Assembly (NCBI RefSeq): GCF_022605725.1 | Contig: NC_065558.1 | Location: forward strand, 1,302,001 to 1,366,000 | Direction: 5' to 3' | Source: Anthonomus grandis grandis | Taxonomy: Eukaryota > Arthropoda > Insecta > Coleoptera > Curculionidae | DNA: 64,000 nt | Shown here: positions 1 to 10,786 of the stretch, one piece after another | How the letters are laid out: the number at the start of each line of letters is the position of its first letter | How positions within the stretch are numbered: position 1 is the first letter of the stretch | Position numbers and translations under genes: made by a program | The notes under the pieces: model-generated | What the model was told of the DNA's origin: nothing | What the model saw: only the letters and a program-made list of their open reading frames with translations | Database searches by the model: none

Positions 1-3000
1 ATGCTTGAACTCATGGAAAAAATAAAAGAGCATCGAGGAAAAATTGTGTTATTAAATCATCCCTTATTTTCCTTTTTTTCCAGGCAGCTTAAGATTGACT
101 CAAAATTTAATAAAACTTATTTTAATTAACCACAGTACTTAACAATATCCAGAAAAACCAAATTTACGGTCTCCCAGCGGGAGAGCTTTCGCCGCCAGAT
201 AATGCCAGTATGTTTCATATCAAACCACTTTCTGGATTATCCCAGTTCACTGTCAAAAAAAAATTATTGTGCATCTGGAAACACCTGTTTAATGCCATCT
301 GGTTTGCGTACAGTATTCAATGAGATTTCAATTTTTTGTGTGTACGTTGCACCCTCTTGTTTACGCCAGAACAAAACCAACGATACATTACTAATAATTA
401 TCTCCGTTTGCCAGATTTTTATTTCTGGCATAACGTCATTTATTTAGAAAATATGCCGGGCGGTATTTTTGTTTTCGGTTTTTCTCTCAAACGGTCCCGT
501 TTCGCTTTGATATGTTTGTTTAGTAAATAAATTTCTTACTCTTGGATGTTATTGATAGACGCGACCCACTGTAATAAATCGTGAAAATTGAAAAATTTAT
601 CATTCTAGTTTACATGTAAAATATTCATAATATCGGAAAAAACCAGTAACCAAAAATTTTTTTTTCATCTAAAATTTTTGGATTGTCTTTTGTTTGAAGG
701 CAAAACCTACCTGAGAATGACGCATCCAATACTTCAGGGACACCCCATATCCAGCTGTCGCATCCGGTCTGTCCCATTTCGATGTTTCCTTTAAAATTTA
801 ACACTTGGCCCAATAATTTATTCGGATCTGACATTTAAATTTCATCATATAGATGACTGATGTAGATTTTGAAAAAAGAATAGTAGAGAGACATAAGGAT
901 TTCGTTATTGTTTTTAATATTATTGTTACTTTATAGGCAATTTTTGCACATCTGTTTTTTTATGCAATTCGGTAGTCAATTGTATGAAGTCCAGGAAGTT
1001 AGAATATTCATAATTTATTTAAATCAATTTAATGAAATGTTTTTTTTTTATTTATTTCCTAGAGAGTAACAATTTTTTTTTGCAAATTTTCAGTTTATAA
1101 AGACAATAAAAAAATATATATTTTCTTCCAGGCAGTTGAAAGTGGGCAAAATTGCCTATATTTATCATTTTTCAGTAAATATCTCTATCAGCAATTCAAA
1201 ACAGGCACCCCTGATAAAATATGTGACAATTTACTGCAAGGTACAAGAATATTTACCTGATCCTTAATATTGTTATACAATACTATTGTCAACTATAGAA
1301 TATCTAATAGTAGTTTGGAATCCGATGTATCACAAATATATTGATCAAATAAAATCGTACAACACAAGTGTGTAAGTTTGAAGTTTTATTATATTAGTTC
1401 CTTAGAGAGTTGTAAAAATTATTTTAATTTAGCTTTAATTTATTGCATTATTAACAATCTTATAGACCTCGTTCTCCTATTGTCTGGAAAATTTTATTTT
1501 GTCCTTTTATTAATAGATTCACCCTTAGCATCTCAAAATATTCTTCAAACTATTTATCTGAAGTTTTAATAATTTTCAACAAATTAATTTCAATTATGTC
1601 AAATTTTTCATTAGCCTGGTGTCATATATTAAGGAATTCTAGCTAATTTTGCAAGGAAGGTATTATATTGGCCATTTTCTTATTACTGTAGGTTTATTTT
1701 TTGGTATATAGCTTAGAAAATATTCGATTCTATCAATGTAATAGATATACGCTCTTAAACTCATATTTTATCTTTATACAATTAAAAGTTATATTAAGAA
1801 AGTTCTTTTCCTGCTTAGAATTACTTTTTTATTAACAATGATCAGATCTAAGCATAAAAGCAAAACCAAATGGTTTACACTTAGAATTTTGGTTTACAAA
1901 ATCCCTATTAGTTGCTCTGAGCTAAGTTTACGTCTTCCTCAAAGTATTTTGCTTATATCAAGTATAGCAATTAACAAATAGCTTGCTTGTATTTAAATTC
2001 ACTAGATATTTTATGCTCCTGTTATTGTATTGCTCTGTGGGAGAACCTTCTGTTTAAAAAAAAAACACTACGTTTATTTCATTTATTCCATATTCGCCCA
2101 TGCAATTGAAGTAAACATTTTATTTATTTTAGGCAGTTGAAAAATCCATAATTTTCTATTTATTATATAAACCAGTCTTACGAAGATTTCCTTCTAATTT
2201 ATTTCCTATATAGGAGCTAATTTTATTGCAAACTTCCAGATTTTACAAACATTTAAAAAAATGTCCATTTTCTCCCAAGCAAATGAAAAAATGAACAAAA
2301 TTTCCTAAACAGTAAATATCCCTATATAACAATTTAAAAGGGACACCGCTAGTAGAATATATGACAATTCGCCGCAATCTCCAAGAATATTTAGAATATT
2401 TAGAAGAATATTTACAAACTGCTATTCTATTCCAGATCATTTCCTGAATATTCCTGAAATGTTCACACACACCTTTTAAAACCGTTCAGTTCTACATAAA
2501 ACGTTCCGTTCATTCATTTATTCATTCATTAAAAACGAACTAACAAAACGAGCAATTAACGTGCGGGCATCACGACGAATAAATAAATAGAGATTTCCTT
2601 AAGATTTTTGAATGAAAAAACGTGGCTTTTTCCTGTTTACGTTTCGTAATTTCGAAAGTAAAACTACCCGATCTATTTCTCGTACAACAAACAACAAAAT
2701 GGTGTATTTTGAGACCCTTTTTGATTGAAACAGGTGCACGAGGGTGGACTCAAGACGTTATTGGTGCGGCGAATTTGAACAGGTACCATCGGATTGTGGC
2801 AGGTGCATAAACGGTTTATGAAACAAAATGGTGGGAAAACTTCAGGTAATACTTTCAAACAATCGAAGCTAATTTTTCATATATTCAGGTAAACAAGTAT
2901 TGTATTTGTATTTGTATTTTTCTCCACTGAGACGCAAAGTTTTTTTAAAATCGGTCTGCTTAATCCAGGTATCCTAGAAACTATAATTTTTTCCAAAATT

Positions 3001-3280
3001 TGAGGTACTTGGAAATATTTTGCAAAATATTTGGTATTTAAAAACAAAAATAAGATTATGGAATAACGTTTTTTATAATGTAGGAAAGGCCCATTCTTTT
3101 CTTTTTTTAATTAGAATTTCCTGCACAAAAATATACCAATTTAAGTTTCCATTATAATATTTACCTAAAAATAATTGAAGTTGAAGAAGTAGTCCATTCT
3201 TGCAGTGGAGTTAATGGGGGTCAAACGGTAACTAAAAATACTTCGAGCATCCTCCGCTAAATTTATTAATTTTTCTTTTT
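1..3280. other. Gene-free AT-rich DNA with a diverged duplication
   Basis: No credible gene is visible; open frames are short and have no recognisable domains. Two blocks about 1.15 kb apart (roughly 1085-1262 and 2243-2400) are diverged copies of one sequence. Both hold a CAGTAAATATC-like segment, an 'acaggcacc/gggacacc' segment, 'atatgtgacaatt/atatatgacaatt' and a shared tail 'caagaatattta'. Copies of the dispersed motif TTCCAGGCAGTTGAAA lie near 79 and 1127, with a partial one near 2131. A short ATTC-rich stretch (CATT repeats) lies at about 2508-2530. Confidence 0.6.
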
Positions 3281-3318
3281 AATCATGTTTCGGACATATA
3301 ACATGACCATCATCGGGG
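3281..3318 (-). ncRNA. Hammerhead-like motif, degenerate
   Basis: On the minus strand the order is CCGATGA, a T, an imperfect stem (GGTCAT ... ATGTCC), then GAAACATGA. This resembles the hammerhead ribozyme core (CUGANGA, stem II, GAAA). It has a C where the core needs U, and no clean cleavage triplet. It matches better copies at 8030 and 17792, so it is probably a dead family member. The retroelement assignment is inferred. Confidence 0.3.
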
Positions 3319-3337
3319 ATACTAGAAAAGAACAAAA

Positions 3338-5598
3338 AACGCTGAAATAGGTGTTTAATTATTTTAACTGAAGAATATTTGTACAAATTTTCAGCTCTCT
3401 AGATTTTCTGATTTTTGAGTTATGGGCATGTTGATAGGATTTTTTGAAAAAAAAATCTCATTTTTCAAAAAAAAATAATTTCCTATCTTCCTGTACATTT
3501 TCTAAAAAATCGCTGAAATAGGTGTCTAATCGTTTTAATTGAAGAATATTTGTACAAATTTTCAGCCCTCTAGCTTTCTTGGTTCTTGAGTTATGGGCAT
3601 GTTGACAGGGTTTTTTGAAAAAAAAATCATATTTTTTCAAAAAATTTTTTTTTTTATCTTCCTGAATATTTTTTGACAAAACGCTGAAATAGGTGTCTAA
3701 TAATTTTAATTGAAGAATATTTGTGCAAATTTTCAGCTCCCTGGCTTTCTTGGTTTTTGAGTTATGGACATGTTGACACGATTTTTTGAAAAAAAATCAC
3801 ATTTTTTCAAAAAAAATTGTTTTTTCATCTCCCTGTAAATTTTTAAAAAAACGCTGAAATAGGTGTCTAATCATTTTAATTGAAGAATATTTGTGCAAAT
3901 TTTTAGCTCCCTAGCTTTCTTGGTTTTTGAGTTATGAGCATGTTGATAGGATTTTTTGAAAAAAATCACATTTTTTCAAAAAAAAATGTTTTTCATCTCC
4001 CTGTATATTTTTTGAAAAAATGCTGAAATAGGTGTCTAATCATTTTAATTGAAAAATATTTGTGCAAATTTTCAGCTCCCTAGCTTTCTTGGTTTTTGAG
4101 TTATGGACATGTTGACACGATTTTTTGAAAAAAAAAAATATTTTTTCAAAAAAACATTTTTTTTATCTTCCTGAATATTTTTTGACAAAACGCTGAAATA
4201 GGTGTCTAAAAATTTTAATTGAAGAATATTTGTGCAAATTTTCAGCTCCCTGGCTTTCTTGGTTTTTGAGTTATAGACATGTTGACACGATTTTTTGAAA
4301 AAAAATCACATTTTTTCAAAAAAAATTGTTTTTCATCTCCCTCTATATTTTTTGAAAAAACGCTGAAATAGGTGTCTAATCATTTTAATTGAAGAATATT
4401 TGTGCAAATTTTCAGCTCCCCAGCTTTCTTGGTTTTTGAGTTATGAGCATGTTGATAGGATTTCTTAAAAAAAAATCACATTTTTTCAAAAAAAAAATTA
4501 TTTTGTATCTTCCTCTATATTTTCTAAAAAAACGCTGAAATAGGTGTCTAATCATTTTAATTGAAGAATATTTGTGCAAATTTTCAGCTCCCTGGCTTTC
4601 TTGGTTTTTGAGTTATAGACATGTTGACACGATTTTTTGAAAAAAAATCACATTTTTTCAAAAAAAATTGTTTTTCAACTCCCTCTATATTTTTTGAAAA
4701 AACGCTGAAATAGGTGTCTAATCATTTTAATTGAAGAATATTTGTGCAAATTTTCAGCTCCCCAGCTTTCTTGGTTTTTGAGTTATGAGCATGTTGATAG
4801 GATTTCTTGAAAAAAAATCACATTTTTTCAAAAAAAAAATTATTTTGTATCTTCCTCTATATTTTCTAAAAAAACGCTGAAATAGGTGTCTAATCATTTT
4901 AATTGAAGAATATTTGTGCAAATATTCATCTCCCTAGCTTTCTTGGTTTTTGAGTTATGAGCATGTTGATAGGATTTTTTGAAAAAAAAAATATTTTTTC
5001 AAAAAAAAATTGTTTTTCATCTCCCTGTATATTTTTTGAAAAAACGCTGAAATAGGTATCTAATCATTTTAATTGAAGAATATTTGTGCAATTTTTCATC
5101 TCCCTAGCTTTCTTGGTTTTTGAGTTATGAGCATGTTGATAGGATTTTTTGAAAAAAAATCAAATTTTTTCAAAAAAAATTGTTTTTCATCTCCCTGTAT
5201 ATTTTTTGAAAAAACGCTGAAATAGGTGTCTAATCATTTTAATTGAAGAATATTTGTGCAAATTTTCAGCTCCCCAGCTTTCTTGGTTTTTGAGTTATGA
5301 GCATGTTGATAGGATTTCTTGAAAAAAAATTATATTTTTTCAAAAAAAATTATTTTTCATCTCCCTGTATATTTTTTGAAAAAACGCTGAAATAGGTGTC
5401 TAATCATTTTAATTGAAGAATATTTGTACCAATTTTTAGCTCTCTAACTCTCTTCGTTTTTGAGTTATAGACATGTTGACAGGATTTTTTGAGAAAAAAT
5501 CACATTTTTTCAAAAAAAAAAATTTTTTTTATCTTTCTGTACATTTTCTAAAAAAACGCTGAAATAGGTATCTAATCATTTTAATTGAAGAATATTTG
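3338..5598. repeat. ~170 bp tandem satellite (about 13 copies)
   Basis: The landmark CGCTGAAATAGGTGTCTAAT recurs at about 3340, 3511, 3682, 3852, 4021, 4191, 4361, 4532, 4702, 4875, 5045, 5215, 5385 and 5557, giving a period of 169-173 bp. Each monomer holds an inverted repeat (TTTTTTGAAAAAA ... TTTTTTCAAAAAA) that could form a hairpin. Part of the array (about 4191-4875) alternates two variants ('gacatgttgacacg' and 'gcatgttgatagg'), giving a dimer of about 341 bp. No coding potential is visible. The left flank directly abuts the hammerhead-like motif. Confidence 0.95.
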
Positions 5599-5599
5599 T

Positions 5600-6220
5600 A
5601 ACTTATAAGATATAAATTCAAATTGTTAAGTTACAAAAGGTATTAAAATTATTTACATAAATTAAGGGGTTTCGTCAATTTATCGAATAAAAATTTATAA
5701 AAACGGCATCTACAATAATGATAAAAAGCTTAATTAATTAACAAATAATTGGACGTTGAAGACCTAAAACTTACATTAAGATACGTGAGAATGGGACCAG
5801 ACATGGATTTAAAAATAATTATTTTTTTTAATTAATTGATATCACTAGAAAAGTTGTAGATTTTGAGTCATAACCCTCTAAGTAAAAAAAAAATACTTTA
5901 CAAACCACAAATTAAAAAAATGACTCTATTTACTGTAGGACATAACTTTGTATATCTCAAAAGATAAAAAATTCTTAAACAAGTTCCTGGAAATAATTAA
6001 AAAAAAAAACGTCAAATGCCTGGAATAAATTTAAAAAATTTGTTTGATGCCTCAAAATATAAAACTCAAAGAACTGGAAGGAATGAAAAAATTATTTCTA
6101 AAAACTAAAGGAAAGTTGCCTGATTAACTGCCTGGAAACATTTATATTTTATATACACCTGCCTGGACAAATCTATAATTTCTTCCAGGCATTTGATATA
6201 AGTTTTAGGTCGTTTTAAGC
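5600..6220. other. Gene-free spacer with dispersed repeat fragments
   Basis: No gene is seen. Bases 5985-6130 are clearly related to 18350-18470: both carry 'ctggaaataatt', 'cgtcaaatg', 'ctggaata' and 'gcctcaaaatata' in the same order. Bases 5835-5885 ('atcactagaaaagttgta', 'gaccctc'-like) are related to 21615-21670. Several GCCTGGAATAA/CTTCCAGGCA motifs occur at 6018-6190. Confidence 0.5.
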
Positions 6221-6224
6221 CATC

Positions 6225-6415
6225 TCCTTTTTGCCTCGGTAAATTCAAAATGACGAGACTAATACAAAACCGTAGAAATTTTCTTGATAGTGACCATAGA
6301 AGCCAAGATATCGACCTCCAAAGTTTAAGTTTTCCGTATCGAATTTTTTGGCTAAAAATTGAAAAATTGAAATTTTTTTTTCGAAACCAAACTAACTATA
6401 CCATCGTCAGTTAAG
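6225..6415 (+). repeat. Solitary diverged copy of the 366 bp satellite
   Basis: The segments 'acaaaaccgtagaaatttt', 'gatatcgacctccaaagttt', 'gtatcgattttt'-like and 'cgaaaccaaactaactatac' occur in the same order as in the monomers at 58.3-61.6 kb. This is a single partial copy about 52 kb from the main array. Confidence 0.75.
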
Positions 6416-6663
6416 TAATGAAAGAAAGCTATAATTCCTTCCAGGAAACTGTAAAGAATAATCTTATCTTAGAACCAAAAAGCTTCAATGAATCATTTTG
6501 TATCATACAGAGTAATTTAAAAACTCATTAAATTTTTATTTTTTTTCAGGCAATTGAAGGAAAACTATCTGACTCGGCATTTTTCCATAAAGTTTAATTA
6601 TTTTTTCCAAAAGATTCTAGTTTCCTTAAAAAATCCTAGCTTCTTGAAATTTTCATGTTATTA

Positions 6664-6728
6664 TTTCTGAATTAAAATTGTATCATTTGATGGTCTGTAC
6701 ATCAAATGATACAATTTTAATTCAGAAA
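6664..6728. repeat. Perfect 29 bp inverted repeat (hairpin)
   Basis: The left arm (6664-6692) and right arm (6700-6728) are exact reverse complements separated by a 7 nt loop (GTCTGTA). The stem is AT-rich and carries ATCATTTGATG at the loop side. It could be a fold-back duplication or a small hairpin RNA source. A perfect stem this regular is unlike a typical animal pre-miRNA, which has bulges. No flanking gene explains it. Confidence 0.85.
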
Positions 6729-6729
6729 A

Positions 6730-7740
6730 TTTTTGTCAATTGAAATATGTCAATTTCACAAAATGATTTTTTAGGATGTCTCTTTACATGTGTGGATGCT
6801 TGGTTTTCAAGATAAGATTTACTGTTTGATTTTTTCGGCTAATTTTTTATCCTAAATAATGCCGATTTCTGAAAGAAAATTCGTACCTGAGAGTCTTTTA
6901 GCAGGAGAAATTTAAATCAATTTATACAATTACGAATGATAAGCACATATCTTATAAAGTACATTTAACGCCGAAGAGCAGTGATAAGTTAATATTATCA
7001 GTTCATGTTGAATACAAAAAATCAGAAAGTAAAAATTATTCTTAACAGGTGGAATCGTAGTTACAGTGATGTAAATTTAGTAGCAAATTATTTCATCAAT
7101 AGCCTGACTGATATCATAAATAAAATGTATCTAAAAGTAAAAGTTGAAATAATGCACAAGCATAAAGATAAAAGTGAAGAAAAATAGATGCACGCTTTAC
7201 AGAAGAGCGGTATATAAGAGGAATCAAAATATATGGAATGAATACAAAAGGATCCAAAATTCAAAAGTAACATTTGAGACAAATTTTGGGAAATTATTGA
7301 TGATTATAAAAAAACCTGACATATCTTTTATGTAACATTTTAATTTTACTTTATAATAGGATTAGGATAAAATTGTTGTATGTTGATTACGAGTTGCAGA
7401 CATATATATTAAAAAAACAAAGATAGTGTATCTGTTTGATTTTTTTACATAGAGAGTCAAATTTAATTATAACCTTGTATATAAAGATTATTTATATATC
7501 TATTATTCACTAGTTCTATTCGTAATAAAATGTTAAAAAATACCATTTTACAACCTATTAATGTACTCGTATAATCTCACAATTCCGCTCTTTCAGAAAA
7601 TACCCATGAAAAGACCAAAATCGAAACCATTCACAAAATTTTGCACAGCGGGTGAAGTGTGAGAAAAACTGGTCAAAAAATATCAAAAAAATATCGAATT
7701 TACTTATTAATTTTAGTGAAAACTTAACCTATTTCTAAGG
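6730..7740. other. Gene-free AT-rich spacer
   Basis: Only short open frames (60-64 codons) are present, on both strands and overlapping, with no domain similarity. I see no further structured feature. Confidence 0.5.
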
Positions 7741-7744
7741 GCAT

Positions 7745-7830
7745 CTTGAAATACTAGCGGTCAACGCAGCAAACGGTAACAGTCTTGCTGCAAGGTTGTA
7801 GGTTCAAATCTCGATAGTTCCTTTTTACTT
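7745..7830 (+). repeat. tRNA-like segment, possible SINE head
   Basis: The stretch carries a good RNA polymerase III B-box (GGTTCAAATC at about 7801) after 'ggtcaacgcagcaaacgg', which could serve as a weak A-box region. The T-stem pairing around the B-box is imperfect and no full cloverleaf forms, so a functional tRNA gene is unlikely. A hammerhead-like motif follows about 200 bases downstream on the same strand. Confidence 0.35.
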
Positions 7831-8029
7831 TTTTATTATTTTCTTGTATTCAAGTTCTGTTATTTTTTTTTATATATTTGTCACGTCAGTTTGTTAAACT
7901 TATATTTTACCGTTCAGTGTGTGTGTATATTTGACCCAGTACCGGGCGTGTTTTTAACCTTCTTCAGGTATACTTTTTTTGTTTTACTTTAAGGTCTTTT
8001 TGTAATTTTGCTTAATTTATTTTTTAGGT

Positions 8030-8061
8030 CTGATTATGCTCTTAGGAGCGAAACACGTGTC
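8030..8061 (+). ncRNA. Hammerhead-like ribozyme remnant
   Basis: CTGATTA (consensus CTGANGA, with the G replaced by T) is followed by T, a perfect 4 bp stem with tetraloop (GCTC TTAG GAGC), GAAAC, and a short stem III ending in GTC at 8061. The three bases after the putative cleavage site (ACC) pair with GGT just upstream of the core, as expected for stem I. The core substitution predicts loss of activity. Known hosts of such motifs in animals are Penelope-like elements and retrozymes; the assignment here is inferred. Confidence 0.4.
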
Positions 8062-8089
8062 ACCACTCTAACAAATTAAAAAAATTTTT

Positions 8090-8990
8090 TTAATTCGTTT
8101 TAACCGAGACTTTGTGTTGTTCTCCTTTGATTTATTGAATACTTGTTAAATAGAAATATTCTAAGAAGCCATATTTGTTAAATCACCTCTTTTAAAAAAA
8201 TTAACAGTTTTTGACTTAACTTTCAGTATAATGTCCCGCTATCCGCCTTGCATAAAGGCACCATTGGAACCGTATAATAGACTCAATGTTTGTGCTCATA
8301 AACGAGGAAGATATAAATCGAAAACCCGACTTTAACTGTTTCGAAACGAAGTATATTTGATGCACTTATGGTTAATTACCCTTGTATAATACGTACGTGA
8401 TTTATACTTACATGCCATTTTGAGTAAAGGAAACGTCATGGATTTAGATCACTACCTTAAAAAAATAGTTTTTTGTATTTTTCATTAAGAATTTTGAAAA
8501 ACCTATTAATAAGTTTCTTATTACAGCTGTTAAAGAATTGAAGTTTCTTTGGGAAGCAAATGATTTTAATCAGGGTTAAATTATTTCAAAAATATTGTAA
8601 AGGCATATTAAATTATTGGTAAGAAATCTTTAAAAAATAACAAATTGGGAAGGAGTGGTTTTAAAGTCAATGACATTAACATTAATAATTGCTAATAAAA
8701 ACATTATTTTATTTTCTGGATTTTTTCTTGAAATAACTCATCTGTCTGAACATTTTAAAAATTAAACTTATTCTCAAATAAAGTCCTTATTTGGAAAGGT
8801 TTCTGCGTAATTGAAATAAATTTATGTAAGTATTGGTGCTTTTCATTCAAAAATTTTAAACGTTTAATGAAAATAAATGCCAACGCTTTATGGTACTTAT
8901 CCAGGCAGAAAAGTAACTTTGAAAAAAAAAATTCTTAACACAAGTAAATAATCAAATTCCTAGAAAAAATTTTTTCAAAATAATTTTTTT
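8090..8990. other. Gene-free AT-rich spacer
   Basis: No open frame with domain similarity and no repeat structure beyond a TCCAGGCA motif near 8902. Confidence 0.5.
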
Positions 8991-8999
8991 CTTTGTCTG

Positions 9000-9790
9000 T
9001 ACATTTTTCGAAAAAATCCTGAAATAGGTGTCCAATAAAATAATTTAGAGAATCTGTGTATGAATTTTCAAGTCCCTATATTATTTTGTTGATGAGTTAT
9101 GGTTTTTTTTCAATTTTGAGGAAAACTTGTGTTTTTTTCCAAAAACATTTTTTTTCCTTGACTGTACATTTCTCGAAAAAATCCTGAAATAGGTGTCCAA
9201 TGAAATAATTTAGAGAATCTGCACACGAATTTTCAAATTTTTATGTTCTTTTGTTAATGAGTTATGGGTCATTTTTCAATTTTGAGTAAAACCTGTGTTT
9301 TTTTCAAAAAACAATTTTTTTTTCCTTGACTGTACATTTTTCGAAAAAATCCTGAAATAGGTGTCCAATGAAATAATTTAGAGAATCTGCACACGAATTT
9401 TCAAATTTTTATTTTGTCTTGTTGATGAGTTATGGGTCTATTTTCAATTTTGAGTAAAACCTGTGTTTTTTTCAAAAAACAATTTTTTTTTCCTTGACTG
9501 TACATTTTTCGAAAAAATCCTGAAATAGGTGTCCAATGAAATAATTTAGAGAATCTGCACACGAATTTTCAAATTTTTATGTTGTTTTGTCAATGAGTTA
9601 TGGGTCATTTCTCAATTTTGAGTAAAACCTGTGTTTTTTTCAAAAAACAATTTTTTTTTCCTTGACTGTACATTTTTCGAAAAAATCCTGAAATAGGTGT
9701 CCAATGAAATAATTTAGAGAATCTGTGTAAGAATTTTCAAGTCTCCATATCATTTGGTTGATGAGTTATGGTTCATCTCTCAATTTTTGT
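9000..9790. repeat. ~167 bp tandem satellite (about 4.7 copies)
   Basis: The landmark CCTGAAATAGGTGTCCAAT recurs at about 9018, 9183, 9351, 9519 and 9687 (165-168 bp period). The order 'tgaaataggtgtc.aat', 'agagaat', 'aattttca', 'gagttatgg' and T/A tracts matches the 170 bp satellite at 3.3-5.6 kb. The two arrays are therefore diverged members of one satellite superfamily. Confidence 0.92.
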
Positions 9791-10321
9791 AAACGAATAT
9801 TTTTTTATTTATTTTTTTACATTTTAATATTACGTATAACTAAATTTAAAAATTTGTATTTGAAATGATAATATCTCACTTTTGAGGCTATTACTGACAT
9901 GGGAGAAATTCAAGGAACTCACTGAAGAAAAAAAATTATGTGCATTTAAAAAAAAAATAATTCAAGTATTTTAGACTTCAGCCCCTAAAGGCTCAAAACG
10001 TTCTATTTCCACTGACATTTTCTCAAAAAAATTACATTTTCTCTCTCATTTGCCAACAAAATTGTTGGCAACTTAATTGATTTTTAAAAATCGATCATTT
10101 TTTTCCTTAACTCCCTCAAAAAAAAAACACTTTTCACCCCAAAACACACCCTTTTACCTCATAAAACTCTTGGTTGCGAACGTCCCACAACACCATTCAA
10201 ATTCTCAAAATAAGTATCATAGTCAATATACTCCTGTGCGATTAAAACTAACAAAATGCTAATTTAGAAAAACGCAAATTGTTCAATATAGTTTCTTAGA
10301 TTTACCAAATAAAATTTATTA
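9791..10321. other. Gene-free spacer left of the mariner element
   Basis: Low-complexity A/T-rich sequence. A 61-codon open frame at 10077-10262 has no similarity and biased composition, so it is not called as a gene. The last two bases (TA, 10320-10321) are the probable target-site copy of the adjacent transposon. Confidence 0.5.
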
Positions 10322-10651
10322 AACAGTGTGGTGACTTAGTGTAGTGACTAGCTAACTGGAATAAATTCAGTTAAAACTAATCAAATTTTATCTTGCAAAA
10401 TTCCTGAGACCCGTCGATTTTTGTTTATTTTTTTTCACATTTTAAGATAGTTTTTGTATTTTTTCAACTACAGGGGGGGGTCCAAATTAACCCAAACTTT
10501 TTTTTTTCAAATGGAAAGCCACTTTTTTTAAACTCTTATTGAAAAGAGCCCTTTTTCCTGATTAAATTGCCCTATTTCTATTTACTTTTGTGATTATCTA
10601 AAGGAGAAATACGAAAAAAAAATAAAAGCCATTAAATTATTAAAAGTTTCG
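10322..10651 (+). repeat. Left terminal inverted repeat of the mariner element
   Basis: Reads as the reverse complement of 11876-12178 through 'ctaactggaataaattcag', 'ttcctgagacccgtcgat', a G-run and 'ctaaaggagaaatac'. The G-run differs between the arms (eight or more G in the left, broken in the right). Confidence 0.85.
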
Positions 10652-10786
10652 AAATATTTTGTGTTGATAAATTTTTGGCGTGTTTGTTTATTTTATTGGT
10701 ATCGAGACATTTCCTGACATTGTTGTAGTGTCACTGTTAAAGTGAATTTCAACCAGTTGTGAAATAAGTTAACTTATATTGAAAAA

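Noticed and set aside
1..129. Open frame starting at the first base of the window
   Set aside because: It is only 42 codons and runs into a dispersed TTCCAGGCAG motif; nothing indicates an exon border.
7745..7830. A functional tRNA gene
   Set aside because: There is a B-box, but acceptor and T-stem pairing fail and no cloverleaf can be drawn, so only a tRNA-like repeat is claimed.
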